64,000 nucleotides of DNA. Source: Diphasiastrum complanatum. Taxonomy: Eukaryota > Streptophyta > Lycopodiopsida > Lycopodiales > Lycopodiaceae. The first letter of the stretch is position 1; every line of letters starts with the position of its first letter. The translations under genes and the position numbers were made by a program. The notes under the pieces are model-generated. The model had not been told where the DNA came from. It was given only the letters and a program-made list of their open reading frames with translations, and made no database searches. Of this stretch, positions 12,192 to 23,368 are shown in pieces. The stretch is from assembly GCA_029204225.1 (NCBI GenBank), contig CM055092.1, positions 38,575,800 to 38,639,799 of the forward strand, written 5' to 3'.

Positions 12192-12769
12192 TGTTATGTC
12201 CATGGCCAGTAAGTAGGATTCAGTATACTCCTAGTCTTGGATACACGGTACTCCAATAAATCAAGCTGTTTAGTTATGCCACATCATACTGGATGTGACC
12301 CGAAAGTAACTAATATCCTTGTAAGGCCCAGAACACACTAAATGGAGTTTAGACAAGGTATGAGACAATGTATGCATGTGTAGAGTTATCAATAACAATT
12401 CTATGAATAGTTGGTCCATGCTTAGGACTCTAGTCTAGGTGAATCTATGTATAGGGATCTTAGGGCTATGCATGGCTATGTGCCCAGTTTGCTTTTGGCT
12501 CTATATATTGAGGCCAAACTCGCCCTACTCCTCATTGTGGTCATTGATTCATTGTCAAGGTTTCAATCTACCTTTATGCTTCTTATTCCTTGGCTTGGGG
12601 GTGAAGCTTCTAGAGTTGATTGGTTGCTTCTACTTGGTTGGGTGGTTGCTCCATAGTGTGTTTTGTCTTGTAAGCAGAATCTTAGGGAGCTTCCCTTATA
12701 CTAGGTAATATACTTGTTGCATCACCTAGTGTGGTTATCTTGTTCTATGGGACGATTGGCGGGATAACA
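12192..12769 (+). mobile_element. gypsy-type 3' LTR, 578 bp
   Basis: A purine tract (AAGGAGGGAAGAA) immediately precedes TGTTATGTCC, and the unit ends GGCGGGATAACA, giving TGTTAT...ATAACA inverted ends. The combination of polypurine tract and TGTTATGTCC is typical of the 3' LTR of plant chromovirus-like Ty3/gypsy elements (family knowledge; not aligned). A TATA box (CTATATATTG) lies near 12500. The frames at 12439-12708 fall inside the LTR and are not genes. No matching 5' LTR is in the window. Confidence 0.7.
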
Positions 12770-12771
12770 CA

Positions 12772-12803
<32 letters not shown>
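12768..12803. repeat. (AC)n microsatellite
   Basis: About 18 AC units with one CATAC interruption, starting at the last bases of the LTR. Confidence 0.95.
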
Positions 12804-13720
12804 TCTAATTAAGAAATGCTCTCATGATTTACTTGCTTGTTTCGGTCACTATGATCATAATGAATGAACTGTCTCGAGCTCTTTTGATCAAACTTCGTAC
12901 AACACTCTGAAAAATTTCTTGAGAACAGTCTTTTAATCCCCTCAATATGGTTGTTGCTAATAACAGATATGAAGACTTGAAGTGCCATGAAATGATCATG
13001 AATTTACTACTCGTTGATGCTTAACTTTCATTAACGAGGTTTCCTTTGAAGTGTATTGCTTCTTGTTTAAACCTTTGGTTACACTTTGACTATTTCTAAT
13101 ATAAATGGTATGATGGGTTTAGTTATATGACTTGGATTAGATTTGTCTGTTAAAGTTTATAGCCCTGACAATTTGAAATTGACTACAATAAACATTTTTC
13201 TAAGTGGTTACTTGGAAAAAGGGATGGTGTTCCGATAAGCATTTTGAAAAGGGTAATGGCAGATAGTTTTGAACTCTACTATAAAACTACTCTGGATGTA
13301 ATTGTCTATTTTAGTCGTACTTTTGTAATAATTGACTTTCAAGCACCGATTATACATTGTTAGCCTTATAATTTTGTAACTTTGAGTAAAGCTGAAACAA
13401 TGTCCGACTTTTTACTCATGATACGGACAAAATTAGAGTCACCTAACTTGGCAATGACTACTTGTTGCGACATGGATAACAACTGAGAGTATGTGTAGAC
13501 ACCTGTAGTTCCACAGTAATGTCCCTGTTCTAACACGATTGTTGTTGTGGATGGATGTAGGTGAACATATTCTCCTCAACTCGGAGCTTTTACTGGTTGT
13601 TAGGCTTGGTCAATATGATATGTTTGACTATGATGATTCTATACGAATTTGATTTACTTTAATATTCGTATGTTTGGTATTGTGGTGATAATGTGCAGTT
13701 TTGTTTAGATTTATTAGGTT

Positions 13721-13723
<3 letters not shown>
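12804..13723. other. unclassified sequence, no gene seen
   Basis: Roughly 900 bp without a coding frame, LTR ends or recognisable repeats. Confidence 0.5.

Positions 13724-13804
<81 letters not shown>
13724..13804. repeat. (AC)n microsatellite, about 40 units
   Basis: An uninterrupted AC/CA run. The Cys-Val open frame on the - strand is produced by the repeat and is not a gene. Confidence 0.98.
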
Positions 13805-13805
<1 letters not shown>

Positions 13806-13920
13806 CCAATCATTGTACCAATTAATGAATTTGGATCCACTTTGGTCCTAGTATTGAGTTGACTCAAAATAAGCATCCTTGAAGTGTTAATTGACAACTA
13901 AATAGCATTCAATGAGTCCC

Positions 13921-13923
<3 letters not shown>

Positions 13924-13960
<37 letters not shown>
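13924..13960. repeat. (GA)n microsatellite
   Basis: About 18 uninterrupted GA units. Confidence 0.97.
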
Positions 13961-13962
<2 letters not shown>

Positions 13963-14252
13963 TGAAAAATGCAAAAATAAGCTTGGTAGAGGCCAAAAAT
14001 CTTGTATATAGATAAACACACGTGTGGAGCCTGTTCCCACATGTGAAAATAGGGCCCAGATTAGGCAGAAGGGGCAGATGATTATTGTAGTGTTGTCCTG
14101 CAAATGATGAGGGAAACAATAGATTATGATCTCATAAGGTTAGCACAAGTTGAACCATCAAAATCCATCAAAAATCTATGCTTGAACCTCACTAAATGGC
14201 CCAAATCCTTGAAGAAGGCTTCACACGTGTGAAAGTAGGGCCTCCCACAGTC

Positions 14253-14743
14253 TGAGTACTATACACCAGACCTACATTCAATCCTATAATCATTAGTAAT
14301 CACAAGTACTCAAACAATTATGAACATAGAGAGCAATTGCACCATTATGAGAGAAAAATCATGAAATTGCTTGATTGATTTTGGTGAGATATCATCACCT
14401 ATATATACATGATCCATCACGGTTTTGGGAGGGTATGAGTAGCCCTAAACCTATCCCTAATGCTGATTTTGGTTGATCTTTCATCCCTACCAAGTTAGGG
14501 TTGGAATCTTGGAGATCCCTCAACAATGCAAAAATTACCAAAAATAGCTCCTATTTTTTCTCTTGTATCTACGCATAATTTGGACTCATTCCAAAGGTTC
14601 TAATACTTAGGTCTACTTGAGAACATCCTTATGAATGGAATTCTATGCTATTTGGCACGTGTGACAAGCCACATCATGACCATCTAACTATTTACAAGTC
14701 ATATGACCAAAACTAGTCAAGCTAGAATTGTGAATTTTTAACA
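14253..14743 (-). mobile_element. isolated copia LTR, same family as 4464-4956
   Basis: It aligns end to end with the LTR at 4464-4956: TACACCAGACC..., the TATATATACATGATCC region and the terminal GTGAATTTTTAACA. Neither gag-pol nor a second LTR accompanies it, and I find no target duplication, so it is a solo or truncated LTR. It directly abuts the target duplication of the gypsy element at 14745. Confidence 0.75.
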
Positions 14744-14749
14744 TGAACA

Positions 14750-15863
14750 TGTTCACAGATTCCACTGAATTTGTGAATATGGTTTCACTTCTTCTTTACC
14801 ATTCTTTCTTCTGATAGTTACGGTTCTTATGGTTTGATCTTCTTATTAGAATAGTTTCCAACATAAGTGTCTCCTCAATATACAATGGATATTTCTCAGT
14901 CTGTCAGTGGGAAGAGATGGATTCTTTACTCAGCTACATGCAAAAACAAGCCATGCAACCAGTCCTAGCTCAAATAGATCAGCGTTCTGAATCAGGGAGC
15001 AATTCTATAATCTAACTTACTAAGATCCGGGAACAAAATAATGACAGATTAAACTACTCAGCAAGAAACAAGAAACCAGAAACTAGAAACTAGAAACTAG
15101 ATTCCTAGAATCCCAAGAATCAAGAAACACCCATTTCTTGATGCTTAGAATGCCCAAGAACAATCAAGAATTGGATTGCAAGAGAATATGCAAGATCTAC
15201 ACTACAAATCCAGCCTATTTAGTTTACTTGAATGTTGATTCCTACTTTATTCCACAAAAAAGAAATGAAATCTAATCCACAACTAAAAAGCAAAAGAGTA
15301 AGCAAGAAACTAATTAATCCACAACACCAAAGAAATCAAAGCATGCTCATAGAAACTCCACTCAAGAATATTGCCATGAACAAGGAGCTTAGCAACCATC
15401 AAGAACTCATGGAAGATCTTCTTTATTCACTCAACAGAACTTGACAATACATTCAAAGCTCTCTCACAAGAGAGGGGGGGCCCTTAAATAAGCAAGAGGG
15501 CTGCCCATGTGGAGCCCAAGTGGCAATTCCACCAAATTAGAAATTACATGTGGATTTTGCCCTTCCACTAAAGGTAACCATCAAAAGGTGGCTCACTCTA
15601 AATTATTTAAGGGGGGTCTACATTTATTTACAAAGCCTAGGAAATATGACTAGCTCTTACATGGTCGTTCCTTCTCTGGGATACACCATGTAGGCTCACA
15701 TAGATAATTCACTATCATCCTAGCTAATAATTTCTCCGCTCTCATGCTCGGCTCTCAGTTTTTGCTACTCTCCTCCTTCTGAGACCTCCTCGGTCATGGG
15801 TGAGAGATGTTTTGTGTCTTCAGCTTGGCTCGGCATCTGGGGATTCTCTGGAATCCGCTAACA
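14750..15863 (-). mobile_element. 3' LTR of the gypsy element
   Basis: 1114 bp, nearly collinear with the copy at 26172-27295 apart from scattered substitutions and small indels. On the - strand it starts TGTTAGCGGATTCC and ends CTGTGAACA. A TATTTAAG promoter-like motif on the - strand lies near 15485. The left flank is the duplicated target GAACA. Confidence 0.92.
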
Positions 15864-15872
15864 TTATCCACT

Positions 15873-17489
15873 CTACTGGCTTACCAACCAATGCATATGG
15901 TAGCTCGCTTTGGATAGACTGATCATTGAGCATTTGGCTGCTTCGGTGAGCTTCTTAGGGTTAGTGATTGTTGGGTACTGATCAAGAGTGTGGGATGGTG
16001 AGGCTAGACTAAAAAATAGACGTTGTGTTAGAACTGAAGATGGAGGTGGAGGGAGTGGAGGGATGATGTTAGTAACAGTGGGGGTTGTTGTGGTGGTGGT
16101 GGTGGTGGTGGTTAGTGGAGGGGTCAGACTTCTTCCTGGCTGCTCCACCTTCTCTGGCTCGTCGTCGCTTATCTCCATCAGATCCGCAACATCAAAATAT
16201 TGCGATGTGTCCAATGTGTGGACTTGCTGGGTCTATGGTTGTTGATCTTGTAGTTGTTGAGCCGCTTTCGTGCCTGGGAACTGGAACTCCCCACTCCTCC
16301 CCCCCAAGCAAAATGTGACATGTGGTGACGTTGGTGGCGTGGGTGTGGTAACCAATGTGGGTGGGGTGGTGACTCTGTCTGGTTGAGCAGCAAGTTGTGA
16401 TGTTGTCGTATCTGGGGCTGTTGTAGATGTCGTTGCTCCATCACCCTCGTTGATGATGTGTGAGGGTGATGAGTGTTGTTGTGAGGCTGTGGATGAGCTT
16501 CCATCATCAAAAGTTGAACCATCTGATAACGATCCCGCTGGTGATGTCCTCCGAGCCTGAAGCTTTTTTTGCATCCTTTGTTGCCTTGTGTTTGGCAACT
16601 GGGCCTTGGAGGTATCGGCCTCGTGAGCTTCGGATGTTGTGGCTGCTTGTGGGTCTGGGCTTCTTGGCTTCTGTACCAGAGGGAGAATACTGGTGTTGAT
16701 TCTTTTAGGTTGGGATCCCGATGGTGAAGTACCCCGTAAGCGCAAACGCTTGGACTGTTTTGACGTTATGGGAATGTCCCATGCCTTGTCCGCAAGCTAC
16801 AAGTGTTGTTGAAGCTTGGGTCCATTCTATACTTGTTGAAGAGTGATATCTGTCATAAGATATCCCAATACAGTTATGGGCTGCTTGTTTTTAAGGCACT
16901 CATGAAGGCAGTTCAAAGCAAACTGTGCCCAATCATAGAGGTTCTGGACATGCAATCGTGAATCTGCCATCATGTGGAATAGGGACATGCGTACCCTTTG
17001 TAACTTGGTTCTTGGTCGTTGTGTGCACTTGGTCAAGTATGCACATGCAGCTTGTAGTTGTTGATCATTGATCGCTTCAACTCTGTACCCATCCTTGTTC
17101 TTCCACTTGTTCACGGAGGGATCAATGTATTTGAAATATGTTGTCTGTTCGATCTTTTGAAGTGTCCTGGTGATAGCATTTGGTCCTTGCGGGAACCCAA
17201 AGGGTTGCAAGTCGGCCGGCGCAAATGATATGTTATAAACATAGTTCCTCACAGGGGGAACTATTAGCTGGCATGACCTTGCTGTAGCATTGTAGTTTGC
17301 ATATATCATATGCACCAGGTATGGGCTCTGATATCCCGTCAAGACAAGAATCTGGAACTCAATTGCTTTAAAGAAGGACTTTTCTTGTCGGTACCAATTT
17401 TGCATCTCAGTAATATCCAATTTAGACAATTGGATGTCAAGCTTATTGGCATTAGGGTCATCAGAACTGGGGCCGGAGTTGGTAGACAT
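15873..17489 (-). pseudogene. extra ORF of gypsy element downstream of pol, unknown function
   Basis: One reading frame on the element's sense strand spans about 530 codons, broken by stops just after residue 220 (two, near 16824 and 16797) and again near 16230. The N-terminal 220 residues (MSTNSGPSSDD...) look globular and hydrophilic, with aromatic-rich phrases such as QNWYRQEKSFFKAIEFQIL and DWAQFALNCLHECLKNK. The C-terminal half is Ser/Thr/Pro/Gln-rich and low-complexity, including a run of Thr encoded by a GGT repeat near 16090. I see no signal peptide or transmembrane segment, which argues against a classical envelope protein. It lies between the integrase and the 3' LTR, where Tat/Athila-type elements often carry additional ORFs. 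I do not recognise the domain. A tandem array lies directly upstream of its start codon. Confidence 0.65.
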
Positions 17490-17528
17490 GATGAAAAAAC
17501 TGGAAAAACAAGGTTCTGGAAAAAGGGT

Positions 17529-17745
17529 GTCGGTTGAGATTTCAGACAGGGTTAAGGGACGTCGGTTGAAATTTGATGGAAGGCATGAGCGGAGGGTGTC
17601 GGTCGAGATTTAATGGAAGGTGTCGGCTGAGATTTAATGGAAGGCGTCGGCTGAGATTTGAGCAGAGGGCATCGGTCGAGATGTGATGAAAGGCGTCAGC
17701 TGAGATTTGAGCGGAGGGTGTCGGTCGAGATGAAAGACAGGGTTT
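17529..17745. repeat. tandem array B in gypsy element (core GTCGGTYGAGATTTRA)
   Basis: About eight degenerate units of 25-33 bp, each built around GTCGGTCGAGATTT or GTCGGCTGAGATTT and followed by a GGAAGG/GGAGGG spacer. It lies immediately upstream (in the element's sense) of the extra ORF start at 17489 and shares its core with arrays at 18500-18775 and 25509-25885. Confidence 0.85.
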
Positions 17746-18499
17746 TTGTTGGAATGGAAGATGTATGTGTAGGAAGGGATGGTGCGAAAGAAAATGGTTG
17801 TGGAGGACTGAGGTGCAAAAGGGAAGGTTTGTGAAAGCGGAGGTGTGTGTGACAGAACGGTGTGGAAGATGTGTGTTATACAAAGTATGGTGTGAAATAA
17901 AAGGTGGGAACAGAATGAGGTGCGATAAGAACATGGAAGGTAGAAGTTCGGAAAAACGGAGGTGTCGGTATATGGTTGTGAAGAAGAGGAATGTAGACGG
18001 TCGGAAATCGAAAGAGATGAAGATATTGGGCAAGGATGGAGATGTAAGGAAGGTAGATTTATGTGAAAACGGATGTATGGAGATGGTGATGATGAAAAAC
18101 AAGCATTTATGATTATGATGTGATATTCAATAGTGTAACGGAAGCGTGTTGAATGCTTGCATGACACTACCCCTCAGCATGCGAAAAGTTTCAAATGTTT
18201 TGTCTTCCACTGGCGATGTTAGGTTTGGGGATAGTTTGTGAGGGCGCTCTCAATGGTAAACAAACTAGGATGGCTGATAGTCGGTGGAGATGGTGTGGAA
18301 GCGATGACAGATGCAGAGAACGAGAGAGCACCAGGATCGTGTACGAGAGCAAGAAGATCGCCAATAGATCGTCGCCAGAGAACTCCAGAATTTGCACTTT
18401 GTTGAGGTGTGAATGGCATCGAGGTAATGGCATTTATGGACGTCGCCGGCTGGGTTCGAGCGCAATGGGACGTGTTTGTTCGTTGAAGTTTGAATTAGA
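17746..18499. other. gypsy 3' non-coding spacer between arrays
   Basis: About 750 bp between arrays B and C. Open frames occur on both strands (for example 17542-18167 on the -, 17765-18112 on the +) but they overlap one another and the array, have biased low-complexity composition, and match no family known to me. Confidence 0.5.
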
Positions 18500-18775
18500 A
18501 TCGTCGATCGAGATTTGAGTGAGTCGCGTCGGTCGAGATACTAATAGAAGTCCATCGGTGAGATCTGACAGAAGTCATCGGTTGAGATCTAACGGAAATC
18601 GTTGGTTGAGATTTGAGTGAGTCGCGTCGGTCGAGATCTCATAGAAATCCGTCGGTTGAGATTTGACAAAACCCGTCAGTTGAGATTTGACAAAACCCGT
18701 CGGTTGAGAGTTGACAAAACCCGTCGGTTGAGAGTTGACAAAACCCGTCGGTTGAGATTTGATAAAAATCCAAAT
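18500..18775. repeat. tandem array C in gypsy element (core GTCGGTTGAGATTTGA)
   Basis: Roughly eleven units of about 24-26 bp. The last five are nearly identical (GTCGGTTGAGATTTGACAAAACCC), indicating recent expansion; earlier units are longer and diverged. Same core as arrays B and the leader array. Confidence 0.9.
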
Positions 18776-19234
18776 ATGAAGGAATGGACCTGTTTGATGC
18801 AAGTGAAGAACTTCAAGGGGAAAAATATGACTGTGGCTTAGAGTGGAAGTTCTTATGGAAAAAGGTGCATCTCCAGGAATGATTGTATGCTTGAGATACC
18901 AGTCATATAGAAATGAGGTGGCTAAAAGTGTGAGAATCATTTCATATGGTGTAGCCTATCAGTTGTTGACCTAGAACATCCATGACCCATGAGTATTTAC
19001 AGGAAAAAGAAAATGCATAGAAAGTACATAAGTAATGGTATGAATTATAAACAAGGAACGAGGTTAAAAATAGACATGCAAAACGAGAATTACAAATAAG
19101 AAAATAAAAAATGTAAAATATATATTAGAAAAAAAATGTTAAATTGGGTCAACAAAAAACAACTCTTTGTAATACTGCTGTAGACGACCACCGTTGATGA
19201 CAGTATCGAGGAGTATTCCGTCAAGTGTTTGCAA
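18776..19234. other. gypsy non-coding region after integrase
   Basis: About 460 bp following the integrase end in the element's sense direction. A/T-rich, no coding signal and no repeat unit recognised. Confidence 0.5.
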
Positions 19235-20250
19235 CTAGACTGCACCCTTAGAAAAGATTTTATTAATAACATACAGTCCCTCACTTCGGAATTTCAATTT
19301 GCCGGGGTGCTTCTTTGATGTATAAAGAAGCACCTGGTGACCTATGTGTAGATCTTTATTGCATAGGTGACGGTCATGCCAGGCCTTTTGGCATCGTTTG
19401 TTAACCAATTGTGCGTGGTAAGATATAAGTCTTGTCTCGCATAGCTGGGCTAACGTAAATAGCCTGGTCTTGACTTGTTGTTCGATTGCAATTTTTTCAC
19501 AGAGATCTGTTGAAAAAGCTTCCATGACTCTTAGCGACGGTACTAGTGCAGTAAGCCTAGATAGTTGAAAAAAGTTTTGTTTCCCAATCAGAGCAACTTG
19601 TTTCAACTATCTTTGTCAAAATTTTACATATCATTTTGTTAGCTGATTCTGCCTGGCCATTACATCTAGGATAGTACGGTGTACTTTTTCCAGTGAACGA
19701 CAAGGTAATGGCGTAGGAGGTTATCAATGACAACATTTAAAAAATGCGTGTCGCGATCAGTAACTAGCTCAATGGGACAACCAAAATGTGTAATAATATT
19801 TTCGTAAAGAAAACGCGCGACTGTTTTTGCGTTGGCGTCCTTCGTTGCTCGAGCCTCAACCCACTTAGTGGCATAATCTGTGGCTATGAGGATGTAACGA
19901 GCTTGGGTACGTTTCGCTGTTGGACTGATTGGTCCAACAAAGTCAATTCCTCACTTATGGAAGGCCTCGCCTTCTATAATGGGAGTCAGTGGCGTGAAGT
20001 CTGCTTTGGTATTTTTCTTGGCTCGTTGATAGACATCACACCCTTTAATGACAGCAAATGTGTCCTTACCACCACAGTCCTGCTCGAAGGATAATCTTAG
20101 TTGTGGCTTCAGCAGAAAAGTGGCCACCGCCAATGCCCTCATGAGCCTGAGATATGATAGGTCGTACCTCAGATTCATAAGCACATCGTTGAATTATACT
20201 GTCAATGCCCCTTTTGTAAAGTTGTCCTGTTATTAACTGAAAGGGCGCTG
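19235..20250 (-). pseudogene. gypsy integrase
   Basis: The H2C2 zinc-binding module (AHEGIGGGHFSAEATTK ... KGCDVYQRAKK; the first cysteine survives and the second reads Tyr) leads into a core with GIDFVGPISP (first Asp, near 19940), VTDRDTHF (second Asp, near 19760) and, after a frameshift, CNGQAES (Glu, near 19648), the D,D,E triad. The C-terminal part reads DLHIGHQVLLYTSKKHPGKL, a typical GPY/F-region lead-in. At least two frame changes split the domain (near 20070 and 19700), so it is dead. The enzyme inserts the element's cDNA into the genome. Confidence 0.9.
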
Positions 20251-20439
20251 CTTTTAGCAAAAAATTTCTTTTTGCCGTACTCAGGCCTTCTTTGAGTCTG
20301 CCTGTTGTTAGGAACTGAGTGATCTCCTCAGCCCATAAGGGTGTAGCATTAATCTGAAAAAGGCATGCATCAGGGAGATCATCACTGACTGGTGCGATTG
20401 CTTTTTCAGCATTAGGTAGCCTAGAAAGGTGATCCTCCA

Positions 20440-21740
20440 TGAAATGTTGGGTCCCTTTCCTTTCGACTACGCGGAAATTAAATTCCTCTAATATTAACAG
20501 CCATCAAGCTATACATCCCGTTTTACAAGATTTATCAACGATATATATAGGTCTTGATGGTCGGTATAGAACGCAAAGGTCTGGCCTAATAAATAATATC
20601 TTAGTTGTTGTACATCATAGACCATAGCCAATGCTTCTCTCTCAATGGTTGTATAGTTTACTTCAGCAAGCACCAGTTGCCTGCTCAAGAAACGTATTGG
20701 GAAGTCTTTGCCATACTCGCTGGTTGTGCAAGAAGACCTCCAATGGCATACTCACTGGCGTCAATATGCACATGGAACTCTTTCGTGTAATCTGGTGAGC
20801 GGAGTATGGGTGCCGTGGTCAGGGCTATTTTCAACTCCTCAAAGGGTTTAATTTGCTCTTCGGTCCAGCGAGGATCTACCACAACTAAATAAACGAGGCG
20901 TGCCTTGTCGGCATAGTCGATTATAAAGATGCGATAATAATTTGTATGACTGAGGAAGACATATACTTCCTTCACTGTTGCAGGTAAGGGCATTTCGACT
21001 ATAACCTTGATTTTTGATGGGTCGGTAGAAATATTGTCCTTTGAAATTATATGCCCAAGTACGACCCCATGGGTGACCCATATTTGGCATTTATCAAGGT
21101 TTAGTGAGATTCCAAATCTACGGCATCGAATGAAGATTTTTTCCAGTGCGTCAAGGTGCGTAGCTGCTGAGGAATGTACACCCAGATCGTCGAGATAAAT
21201 CTCCACAATCTGGTGTAACAGATCTTGGAAGGCCAGTTGCATGACCCGCTGGAACGTTGAAGGGGCGTTACATAAGCCAAAAGGCATAACATTATAAGCA
21301 TAAACCCCGTTCTCTGTTGCAAAGATTTATGTTTATCTTCAGGGGCTATTTGAACAAGGAAATAACCGCTGAATCCATCCAAGAAGTTGAAAGCTTCAAC
21401 TCCTGCCATTTTCTCTAAGATTGAAAAATGGTCTTTCTTCGTAACCGCATTAAGGTTTTTGAGATCGACACAGATACGAAGCTTGCTGTTTTTCTTGGGT
21501 ACAACCACAATGGGTGATACCCAATCAGTATGTTGAACCTCATAAATGAAGCCAACATCCAGCAATTTTTTAATATCTTTGTCGATCCTCTCACGATAGA
21601 CTAGGTTACTTTTGTAAGGTTTAGCCCTAACAGACTTAGCATTTTCTTATAAAGGAATCCTATGGACCACTATTTCAGGTGGGATTCCTTTCATTTCTGT
21701 ATAATTCCATGCAAATACATCCCTATATTTGCGAAGCAGA
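20440..21740 (-). pseudogene. gypsy reverse transcriptase and RNase H
   Basis: Reverse transcriptase signatures in order: WVSPIVVVPKKNSKLRICVD, FLDGFSGYFLVQIAPED, MPFGLCNAPSTFQRVM and the catalytic YLDD at about 21190-21205. RNase H follows with FHVHIDASEYAIGGLLAQ and TTIEREALAMVYDVQQLRYY. A one-base frameshift near 21330 separates the FLDGFSGY block from the MPFGLCNAP block, and further stops interrupt RNase H near 20500. The residues that are visible are otherwise well conserved. It made element DNA from RNA; this copy cannot. Confidence 0.93.
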
Positions 21741-22779
21741 GTTTCCAGATCAAAAAGTTGGGTTGATGACAGGTGTGCACCAACATGAACTATGCGATCT
21801 ATCTCCTCGTCAGGATCTTTAAGGTTGAACGGAATTGTCTTAGCTAGTCCTTCAAAGGAGTTGGAACTTGGTGTAGGTTCCCGGTGTGGCTGCGGTAACT
21901 AAATAACAACGTCATCTAGTGTGAAATCTTTAAATTTGCGCGGGAGATCGAAAGGTGGGTCCAGAAAATTTTCTGGAACTTTGGAAATCATCTTTGTTGA
22001 GTCACTACCAGATGTGGAAGTTTGGTCTGAAGATTTGGATTCTGTCTCCTTGGACAAGGGCTTAATTGGCTGCTTAAGCTTCTCACACATCTGTTTGTGA
22101 CGCTCGGTTAATTTTGTATCAATAACTGTATTTTTTTGTCATCGAGGTTTTTGTGGGTTTTGAGTTGGCGGTGTTGTTGCCTCACTTATCATGTCATCGT
22201 CGATTGTATTCCAAACTTCGTCTGGATACATGTCCCATGTGTACACTTTGGATTTGGGCCTATATGCTTGTGTGTTGGGTACCTTGGATGTCAGTTGGAC
22301 GTGAGCCAGCGGCCCTGGTGTTTTGACCTGCGTAGGAATTGATTTTGGCAGATAAGGTTGGGCATCTAGATATTGGAATACATGTTCATCCGTCATTTCT
22401 ACATCATCCATGGAAAGAATACCTTCTTATGAAACATGGGCGGTAGAGACACTAGGTTCACCATGCTATAGGAATCGGGTCAATCATCATAAGTGGGATG
22501 ATGGGTGTGTCAATGTTTGTAGAAGATGGGAGAATATCCACATCTTCTGCAGCAGTTTTGTGACATCGATTAGAATCTGCACAGTTCGCAGTGGCTAGTG
22601 CATGACCCCAATTGATTATGTCTGTAGATCTTGTATAGTGGCCTTTTGGTTGGATCGGGACACTATCTGATTCATCATATGTTGTGGATGACCAATCATC
22701 GTATACCTTGGTGGGCTTGACATGGCCCGTTGAGTCAACCGTGACTCGTTTATCGTGGTTGTCAAAGGTAATTTTACTA
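21741..22779 (-). pseudogene. gypsy pol linker between protease and reverse transcriptase
   Basis: Partly open on the sense strand (22411-22139 and 22090-21899) with acidic, low-complexity sequence and no named domain. Near 21700 it turns into the usual region before RT (HRKYRDVFAWNYTEMKG). Broken by stops. Confidence 0.55.
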
Positions 22780-23110
22780 CGCTTCCAATCTTGGACAACA
22801 CCTGCCATCTGGAGCCAGGGTGTACCAAGAAGGAGTTTATAAGTATTGTTATGTTCTGGTAAGTCTAAGATGACACAATCAATTACAAATTTGACACCTG
22901 CTATTTGAATTTTAATATTTGACAAATGACCAACAGGGTCTGTAACTCGTTGATCAGCCATGCGAAGTTTATATCATGGTTGATCGAGGGTATGGAAGCC
23001 CCATGACTTTGCCAAGGACAAAGCCATTATATTGATGCCTGATCCACTATCAAGGATAGCAGATACTGCGGGATAGTCTTTATAGTCAAAGACAAGGTGA
23101 TGCTACTCCC
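22780..23110 (-). pseudogene. gypsy aspartic protease
   Basis: The active-site triad region reads AILDSGSGINIMA (about 23030-23065), and further on the flap/second-half pattern FVIDCVILDLPEHNNTYKLLLG ends in GTPWLQ, diagnostic of retropepsin-like proteases of gypsy elements. A stop and a frame change near 22975 interrupt it. The protease cleaves the gag-pol precursor. Confidence 0.85.
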
Positions 23111-23368
23111 CTTAGCAACACCTATGTTCAGTAGATTCATAGGAATCTGAGGAATTTCAGGAATCTCTTCTGTTTTCCATTGTTCATCAGGAATAGTAGG
23201 CAGCTGAAAACTTTGATGGATATAACGTTGAAGTTCGGTGAAGGATTTTATTGCGCTATGGAATGTCATGGTGAGTTGAGCTTGCAGGAGGTCAAAAAAT
23301 ACTTCAAGTCCCTTTAGGGATTGCTCCTTTTCGGGGATTTGAGCTGATAACAGACTTTCTGTATGTTC

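Noticed and set aside
12439-12708. Two overlapping hydrophobic open frames
   Set aside because: They lie inside the gypsy-type LTR 12192-12769 and have no family resemblance.
13628-14119. Open frames on the - strand near AC and GA repeats
   Set aside because: Composed mainly of Cys-Val or Leu-Ser repeat translation.
15232-15444. Matching open frames at 15232-15444 and 26665-26877
   Set aside because: They are the same stretch of the two gypsy LTRs; LTRs do not normally code and no motif is present.
15988-16318. + strand Gly/Val/Trp-rich open frames
   Set aside because: Antisense of the gypsy extra ORF; the bias comes from the GGT repeat that encodes a Thr run on the other strand.
17765-18112. 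Basic + strand frame in the gypsy element
   Set aside because: Antisense to the element, overlaps competing frames and repeat-like purine-rich sequence.
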